11,656 nt of DNA from Deltaproteobacteria bacterium (GTDB taxonomy: Bacteria; Desulfobacterota; Desulfobacteria; Desulfobacterales; ETH-SRB1): NCBI GenBank assembly GCA_030627405.1, contig DAOUSD010000025.1, forward strand, positions 1 to 11,656, given 5' to 3'. How positions within the stretch are numbered: the first letter of the stretch is position 1; each line of letters begins with the position of its first letter. The notes below the pieces were generated by a model that was not told the DNA's origin, did no database searches, and saw only the letters and a program-made list of their open reading frames with translations. Both the position numbers and the translations under genes were made by a program. This document shows, one piece after another, positions 7,757 through 11,656 of the stretch.

Positions 7757-7767
7757 AAGAGGAGGGG
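7757..7767 (+). promoter_or_regulatory. Strong ribosome binding site of ftsZ
   Basis: A purine tract around AAGAGGAGGGG precedes two candidate starts, GTG 7767 and ATG 7773. GGAGG (7761-7765) is seven bases from the ATG but only one from the GTG, so the ATG at 7773 is the likely start. The site begins three bases after the hairpin ends, so folding of the hairpin could affect access to it. Confidence 0.75.
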
Positions 7768-7772
7768 TGGCT

Positions 7773-8969
7773 ATGTTTAGTTATGTAGATAATAATAAAT
7801 CTGCAAAGATCAAGGTTATTGGGGTAGGTGGTGCGGGCGGAAATGCAATAAACAATATGATTGAATCCAATCTGCAGGGAGTTAAGTTTATTGCGGCAAA
7901 CACGGATGCTCAGGCACTTGAAAATTCAAAGGCACAGCTCAAGCTGCAGATTGGAGAAAGGCTTACAGAAGGACTTGGCGCTGGTGCTGATCCTCAAGTC
8001 GGGAGAGAAGCCGCACTTGAAAGCAGGGAAGCAATAAAAAGCGCTCTTGAAGACAGCCACATGGTTTTTATTACCGCTGGATTCGGCGGTGGTTCCGGCA
8101 CGGGAGCTGCCCCGGTTATAGCGGAAATTTGTAAAGAAATTGAAGCGCTGACAGTTGCAGTAGTGACAAAGCCTTTTTCATTTGAAGGGAAGAAAAGGAC
8201 AAAACAGGCGGAAGAAGGCATTGCTGCATTAAAAGAGGTTGCCGACACAGTAATTATAATACCAAACGACAGATTAAGAGGGATTGCTTCCAAAAATGCA
8301 AGGATGGTCGATATGTTTAAGAAAGCAGATGAAATTCTTCTTCATTCCGTCAAGGGAATTACTGATCTTATTATGATGCCTGGTCTGGTCAATCTTGATT
8401 TTGCGGATGTCAGAACAACAATGTTAAGGGCAGGTATGGCCATAATGGGTACAGGTATAGCAAGTGGTGCTAACCGGGCAAAAGAAGCTGCTGAAAAGGC
8501 TATATCCCATCCATTGCTTGAAGATATCTCCATTGTCGGCGCAAAAGGTGTATTAATAAACCTAACAAGTACCAGTGAATTAACAATGGAGGAAATGACG
8601 GAAGCTTCCGATAGAATATATGAAGAGGTGGGTGAGGATGCCGATATTATCTGGGGAACTGTAGTTGATGAGTCTCTTGGTGATGAGATGAGAGTCACCG
8701 TTATTGCAACAGGGATAGGTACAGCGCATGAATCATCAATGTCTAAAAAATGCAGAAATAAGCACATGGATCATGAGCTCAGAGGAAAAATAAGAGATAT
8801 TACTCCTGATGACATGAGGAACGCAGTTGACTTTGATGAGCCGACTTTTATCCGTCGAAACGAAGCGGTAGGTGAATCAACCGGAGCTACTTACAGGGGA
8901 TACAAGGGACTAGTAATCGACAACAATGATCTTGAAATTCCTACCTTTTTAAGAAGAAAGGCGGACTGA
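7773..8969 (+). CDS. ftsZ: Cell division protein FtsZ (tubulin-like GTPase)
   Basis: FtsZ assembles with GTP into the cytoplasmic Z ring that directs septum formation. The 398 residues (from ATG 7773) are of normal length. Visible motifs are KVIGVGGAGGNAINNM (14-29), AANTDAQAL (41-49), the tubulin signature GGGSGTGA (105-112), the IIPNDRL segment (162-168) and the T7 loop NLDFADVRT (207-215) with catalytic acidic residues. The core ends near residue 316. A charged linker follows to about 385, then the C-terminal conserved peptide LEIPTFLRRKAD (387-398), which binds FtsA and other partners. Unusually, the linker contains a second similar motif, DFDEPTFIRRNEA (353-365). The strong RBS fits the high expression expected of FtsZ. 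The stop is TGA, with a repeat array directly downstream. Confidence 0.98.
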   Translation: MFSYVDNNKSAKIKVIGVGGAGGNAINNMIESNLQGVKFIAANTDAQALENSKAQLKLQIGERLTEGLGAGADPQVGREAALESREAIKSALEDSHMVFITAGFGGGSGTGAAPVIAEICKEIEALTVAVVTKPFSFEGKKRTKQAEEGIAALKEVADTVIIIPNDRLRGIASKNARMVDMFKKADEILLHSVKGITDLIMMPGLVNLDFADVRTTMLRAGMAIMGTGIASGANRAKEAAEKAISHPLLEDISIVGAKGVLINLTSTSELTMEEMTEASDRIYEEVGEDADIIWGTVVDESLGDEMRVTVIATGIGTAHESSMSKKCRNKHMDHELRGKIRDITPDDMRNAVDFDEPTFIRRNEAVGESTGATYRGYKGLVIDNNDLEIPTFLRRKAD

Positions 8970-8975
8970 ATATGG

Positions 8976-9014
8976 GGTTGAAGGTTGAAGGCTGAAGGCT
9001 GAAGGCTGAAGGTT
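8976..9014 (+). repeat. Heptamer tandem repeat (GGYTGAA) after ftsZ
   Basis: There are five heptamers: GGTTGAA twice (8976-8989) and GGCTGAA three times (8990-9010), with a partial sixth GGTT (9011-9014). It starts seven bases after the ftsZ stop, in the 113-base gap before the radical SAM gene. Unit length and the GTGAA/CTGAA core resemble the arrays at 768-791 and 3132-3163. Farther on, GAGTAGTTA (9048-9056) also occurs after the murC array. No stable GC-rich terminator hairpin is visible in this gap. Confidence 0.85.
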
Positions 9015-9082
9015 GTCAGAGCGCATCAGTTTTCAGTCTATCCACCCGAGTAGTTACTTTTTAGAAGCACAGCGTTGAACAC

Positions 9083-10807
9083 ATGGTATCGAAAACCGGC
9101 AAGTCAAATAAAAGATATGCTGAATCGGAAATCGGTACAATCAGGAAAGATTGTAGAGAATGTATTCGAATAGCCCTTGTATATCCCAACAAATATCATG
9201 TCGGGATGTCCAGTCTTGGTTTTCAGACAGTATATCATTTATTAAACAATATTGAGGATGTTGCATGTGAAAGATCTTTCCTGCCCGATGAAACCAGTTC
9301 GCCCGCGGCCGGAATAACTACTATAGAATCAGGGAGGCCGATTTCTGATTTTGACATTATTGCTTTTTCAATTTCCTTTGAGAATGACTACCCCAACCTT
9401 CTGACAATTCTAGATAAAGCAGGTATCCCCTTGCATTCAAGCGATAGAGGAAGAACCCATCCTCTTGTTGTTGCTGGAGGAGTTGCCTGCTTTTTAAACC
9501 CGGAACCTATTTCATCATTTATCGATTGTTTTTTGATTGGGGAAGCGGAATTGATGCTTCCCCAATTTATTGACAGCCTTGATAATAATATAAGCAGAAA
9601 ATCCCTTTTAAAAGATATAGCGCGCAAAGTACCCGGTACTTACGTGCCTGCATTTTACGAAACAACCTATAATAAAGATGGAACAATTCGCTCCTTTGAA
9701 CCGCTGCTTGATGTTCCTGACAATATCAGGCGGACGTATCTAAAAGACCTTTCCCAAGTGTCAACCTGCAGCAGTATAATAACTCCGCATACTACCTTTG
9801 ATAACACATTTTTGATAGAAACAGGCAGAGGCTGTCCGCATGGTTGCCGCTTCTGCAGTGCCGGATATGTTTACAGGCCTCCGAGATTCAGGTCTTTCCC
9901 GGTTATTGCAAAATGTTTGGACCAGGGAGTTTTGCTTACCGATAAAATCGGTCTTGTAGGAGCCGCAGTGTCGGATTTTCCCAGCATAAAAGAACTTTAC
10001 GATTATGTTAATAATAAGAACATTAGACTATCGTTTAGCTCTCTCAGAGCTGACTCGCTTTGCCCTGAGCTTATATCTTTACTGAGGCAAAGCAAAGTCA
10101 AAACCGCAACAATTGCCCCTGATGCAGGATCTGAACGTATGCGCAAGGTAATCAACAAAGGCATTACAGAAGAAGAAATACTCAATGCCGCTGAGGCCCT
10201 TGTGGCAGGTGGTATCCCAAACTTAAAGCTCTATTTCATGATTGGTCTTCCAACAGAAACAATGGATGATGTAGAAGCTGTCATAGAACTGTGCAAAAAA
10301 ATAAAACATCAATTCCTCGAATCAAGCAGGATTAAAAAGCGAATAGGGTTAATAACTGTAACCGTTAATTCTTTTGTCCCAAAGCCGTTTACTCCCTTTC
10401 AGTGGGTTGCAATGGATGATGAACGTACTTTGAAAAAGAAAATAAAGATGATAAAGGATGGTTTGAAAAGAGTTGCAAACGTCCGTGTTCATGCGGATAT
10501 CCCGCGCTGGGCTTATATCCAGGCTATATTTTCACGCGGCGACCGCAGGGTTTCAGAAATTCTGACTTTAGCTAATAAAAACCATGGAAACTGGGCGCAA
10601 ACGCTCAAGGAAACAGCGATAAATCCTGATTTCTACGCTCTGAGGGAACGATCTCCGGACGAATTGCTTCCCTGGGACTTTATAGATCATGGTGTAAAAA
10701 AGTCTTTTCTAAAACAGGAATATAAAAAAGCCCTGGATGGTAAAGAGACTCCACCATGCCCTATGAAATCATGCAATGTCTGCGGGGTCTGTAAGAAAGA
10801 AGATTAA
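9083..10807 (+). CDS. B12-binding-type radical SAM protein (TIGR03960-like), function unknown
   Basis: The 574-residue product is a radical SAM enzyme of the class with an N-terminal cobalamin-binding-like domain. Residues about 27-165 start with RIALVYPNKYHVGMSSLGFQ and fit that domain, but no DxHxxG cobalt-ligand motif is seen, so B12 binding is doubtful. The 4Fe-4S motif CPHGCRFC is at 251-258 (Cys 251, 255, 258). PDAGSERMRKVINKG (346-360), MIGLPTET (386-393) and TPFQW (437-441) are typical of the family. The tail has four cysteines, CPMKSCNVCGVC (559-570), possibly a second cluster or zinc site. The length suits the stand-alone form without a fused DUF2344 domain. The substrate is unknown to me. 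It follows ftsZ by 113 bases on the same strand and may be cotranscribed. The RBS is weak. TIGR03960 assignment is from memory of motifs, not a search. Confidence 0.85.
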   Translation: MVSKTGKSNKRYAESEIGTIRKDCRECIRIALVYPNKYHVGMSSLGFQTVYHLLNNIEDVACERSFLPDETSSPAAGITTIESGRPISDFDIIAFSISFENDYPNLLTILDKAGIPLHSSDRGRTHPLVVAGGVACFLNPEPISSFIDCFLIGEAELMLPQFIDSLDNNISRKSLLKDIARKVPGTYVPAFYETTYNKDGTIRSFEPLLDVPDNIRRTYLKDLSQVSTCSSIITPHTTFDNTFLIETGRGCPHGCRFCSAGYVYRPPRFRSFPVIAKCLDQGVLLTDKIGLVGAAVSDFPSIKELYDYVNNKNIRLSFSSLRADSLCPELISLLRQSKVKTATIAPDAGSERMRKVINKGITEEEILNAAEALVAGGIPNLKLYFMIGLPTETMDDVEAVIELCKKIKHQFLESSRIKKRIGLITVTVNSFVPKPFTPFQWVAMDDERTLKKKIKMIKDGLKRVANVRVHADIPRWAYIQAIFSRGDRRVSEILTLANKNHGNWAQTLKETAINPDFYALRERSPDELLPWDFIDHGVKKSFLKQEYKKALDGKETPPCPMKSCNVCGVCKKED

Positions 10808-10829
10808 GGGTTCGCTCAAAAATAAATTT

Positions 10830-10928
10830 ATTGGACAAAATGACGCCCGTAACTTTCATGCCTTTTGGAATACCAACTTCAAATGGATAGTTCTTGATTT
10901 GATTGGTTATGGGGTAAAATAAAGCTGG
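10830..10928 (-). pseudogene. Remnant of a MazF/PemK-type toxin gene
   Basis: Minus-strand translation from 10928 down to 10830 gives about 33 residues containing ALFYPITNQIK, NYPFEVGIP and KVTGVILS. These match the MazF/PemK core pattern, which is typically CPIT-Q-KGYPFEV, then GVVL-DQ-KS-DW. The N-terminal SH3-like part, with the RRP-ALV motif, is absent, and the match stops after ILSN where DQ-KS-DW is expected. There is no start codon or ribosome binding site. It is wedged between the stop of the radical SAM gene and the stop of the RdgC-like gene, and is by chance in the same frame as the latter, just past its TGA. I read it as a decayed fragment of a ribosome-dependent or free mRNA interferase gene. 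No antitoxin is visible. Confidence 0.7.
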
Positions 10929-10934
10929 AACGTC

Positions 10935-11459
10935 TCAAGATGCTATCCACTTTCTGATACCTGGAACAACATCCTTTTCCCATCTGCCTGTAATACGCAG
11001 GCTTATAAACTGTTTATAAAGATTGTTCATTAAAACAAAAATCTTTTCATAAAGAAAAACCTTTTCAAGTAAAGCTGCTTCAATATCCTCTTTGGTTTCA
11101 ACAGGTCCTGTTTCCGGTGTTTTGAGGCTTGATATATTGAGGCTCTCACCTTTTATATTAAATCGCCATTCATTATTGCCTGCTTTGTAAACAAGATTGA
11201 GTTCGGTTACAACCGCTCCTTTTTGCAGGGAGAGGATTCCTTCTTCAAGACCGGCCTTATCGCCTTTTATGGTAATGCTTTCAGTTTCATCGTTTTTATT
11301 GTTTTCAAGCACAATACGGTTTCCAATATCAAGGGATACAAGTTCTTTGTCTGATTCTTTCAGTATCTCCCGCTGGTTTTCCATGACGAACCACAGCCAG
11401 GTGAGAAATTCATAACCTAAAAATTTATATCGATTGTAAGATTCGGCTATATCAAGCAT
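10935..11459 (-). CDS. RdgC-like protein, C-terminal segment
   Basis: The 174-residue product begins with ATG at 11459, preceded by GGAG at seven bases, and ends with TGA at 10937-10935. It aligns by eye with the C-terminal half of E. coli RdgC, a ring-shaped DNA-binding protein that modulates RecA and protects DNA in recombination. EFLTWLWF (17-24) corresponds to LTEWV. A GNRIVLEN then LQKGAVVTELNLVYKAG then FNIKGESLNISSLK series parallels GGVIRAK, IEAGKVVTKLALDW and LKRLKF. The C-terminal helix (about 130-160) parallels the RdgC end. The upstream segment, ending in TAG six bases before this ATG, is in the same frame and covers the middle of RdgC. This is therefore half of one interrupted gene, or a genuine split gene. 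It converges on the radical SAM gene. Confidence 0.7.
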   Translation of the reverse strand: MLDIAESYNRYKFLGYEFLTWLWFVMENQREILKESDKELVSLDIGNRIVLENNKNDETESITIKGDKAGLEEGILSLQKGAVVTELNLVYKAGNNEWRFNIKGESLNISSLKTPETGPVETKEDIEAALLEKVFLYEKIFVLMNNLYKQFISLRITGRWEKDVVPGIRKWIAS

Positions 11460-11462
11460 GTG

Positions 11463-11465
11463 CTA
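11463..11465 (-). other. In-frame TAG codon separating the two RdgC-like segments
   Basis: On the minus strand the upstream segment ends PTKFTE-TAG. One codon (CAC) follows, then the ATG of the next segment, all in one frame. The two sides look like consecutive parts of a single RdgC protein. Possible explanations are a nonsense mutation, a sequence error, termination with reinitiation, or amber readthrough such as pyrrolysine insertion. Confidence 0.6.
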
Positions 11466-11656
11466 CTCCGTGAATTTTGTGGGCGAAAGTTGTAATAAAA
11501 GATCTCGATCAGCATCTGAAAGGCCGGACGTAAGATCGGCAGTAGTGTATGGAAATAGCCTGATAAGGCTGATCCTGAATGATTTTGAAAACAGTGTTTC
11601 AAGTTCTTCATTGGCAGCTTCCAGGTTTGAGAAAAACCATAGCCATGATTCTTCTA
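11463..11656 (-). CDS. RdgC-like protein, upstream segment (5' end outside window)
   Basis: The minus-strand frame is open from the window edge to TAG at 11465-11463, giving 63 complete codons and a partial one. The peptide starts EESWLWFFSNLEAANEELE, continues with LFSKSFRISLIRLFPYTTADL, and ends LSPTKFTE. The pattern of an amphipathic helix rich in A, E and L followed by a short strand parallels the central part of E. coli RdgC (an AKKAEDTLALLRKSLG then PVVPL stretch), just before the segment continued by the downstream ORF. The N-terminal part of the gene lies beyond base 11656. The ORF ends three bases before the next ATG, and its last codons contain the GGAG that could serve that start. 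A stand-alone partial identification is weak; the combined two-segment match makes RdgC the best call. Confidence 0.6.
   Translation of the reverse strand, partial: EESWLWFFSNLEAANEELETLFSKSFRISLIRLFPYTTADLTSGLSDADRDLLLQLSPTKFTE
11466..11469 (-). promoter_or_regulatory. Shine-Dalgarno-like GGAG before the downstream RdgC segment
   Basis: Read on the minus strand, GGAG ends seven bases before the ATG at 11459 and overlaps the TAG region of the upstream segment. It makes reinitiation after TAG physically plausible, and is the main argument against calling the gene simply broken. Confidence 0.5.

Noticed and set aside
7767..7772. GTG start for ftsZ
   Set aside because: It overlaps the ribosome binding site itself, with GGAGG only one base away, while the ATG at 7773 has the normal spacing.
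8976..9014. Heptamer array as a CRISPR-like array
   Set aside because: Units are seven bases, contiguous, without spacers, and no cas genes are near.
10821..10832. Perfect 12-base palindrome AATAAATTTATT after the radical SAM gene as terminator
   Set aside because: It has no GC stem, no loop and no following T-run, so it would not form a stable terminator hairpin.
11197..11415. Plus-strand open frame opposite the RdgC-like gene
   Set aside because: It is low-complexity Ser/Phe-rich, antisense to a better-supported gene, and has no recognisable domain.

Overview
The window is the distal part of a bacterial division and cell wall (dcw) cluster, followed by a radical SAM gene and, on the opposite strand, an RdgC-type recombination gene. 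Moderate base composition, the order murD-ftsW-murG-murC-murB-ftsQ-ftsA-ftsZ, a radical SAM gene right after ftsZ, and short 7-base tandem repeats between genes suggest a Gram-negative, anaerobic bacterium of the Desulfobacterota (former Deltaproteobacteria). That placement is an inference from gene order and protein style, not a database match.

Layout. Bases 1-735 hold the C-terminal half of murD. Then come ftsW (807-1958), murG (1918-3066, overlapping ftsW), murC (3180-4583), murB (4638-5588), ftsQ (5575-6429, overlapping murB), ftsA (6431-7660), ftsZ (7773-8969) and a B12-type radical SAM gene (9083-10807), all on the + strand. MurD, MurG, MurC and MurB belong to lipid II synthesis, FtsW polymerises the glycan, and FtsQ, FtsA and FtsZ build the divisome. 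No ddl gene lies between murB and ftsQ. Genes are tightly packed or overlapping. The exceptions are four gaps of 70-115 bases, before ftsW, murC, ftsZ and the radical SAM gene. Three of these carry heptamer tandem repeats and the one before ftsZ carries a 21-bp hairpin. No gene-free stretch exceeds 300 bases, and I see no tRNA, rRNA, CRISPR array, insertion sequence or convincing sigma-70 promoter.

Right end. A convergent junction (10808-10934) holds a short minus-strand fragment that reads as the central/C-terminal part of a MazF/PemK toxin, probably a decayed toxin gene. Beyond it, on the minus strand, two coding segments together match the middle and C-terminal parts of RdgC. They are in the same frame and separated by one TAG codon (11463-11465). 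This is the most unusual feature of the window: a nonsense mutation, a split gene translated by reinitiation, or an amber codon that is read through (for example as pyrrolysine, used by some Desulfobacterota).

Other points of interest are a second copy of the FtsZ C-terminal peptide motif inside the FtsZ linker, an alternation of strong and absent Shine-Dalgarno sites along the cluster, and a Cys-rich tail on the radical SAM protein.
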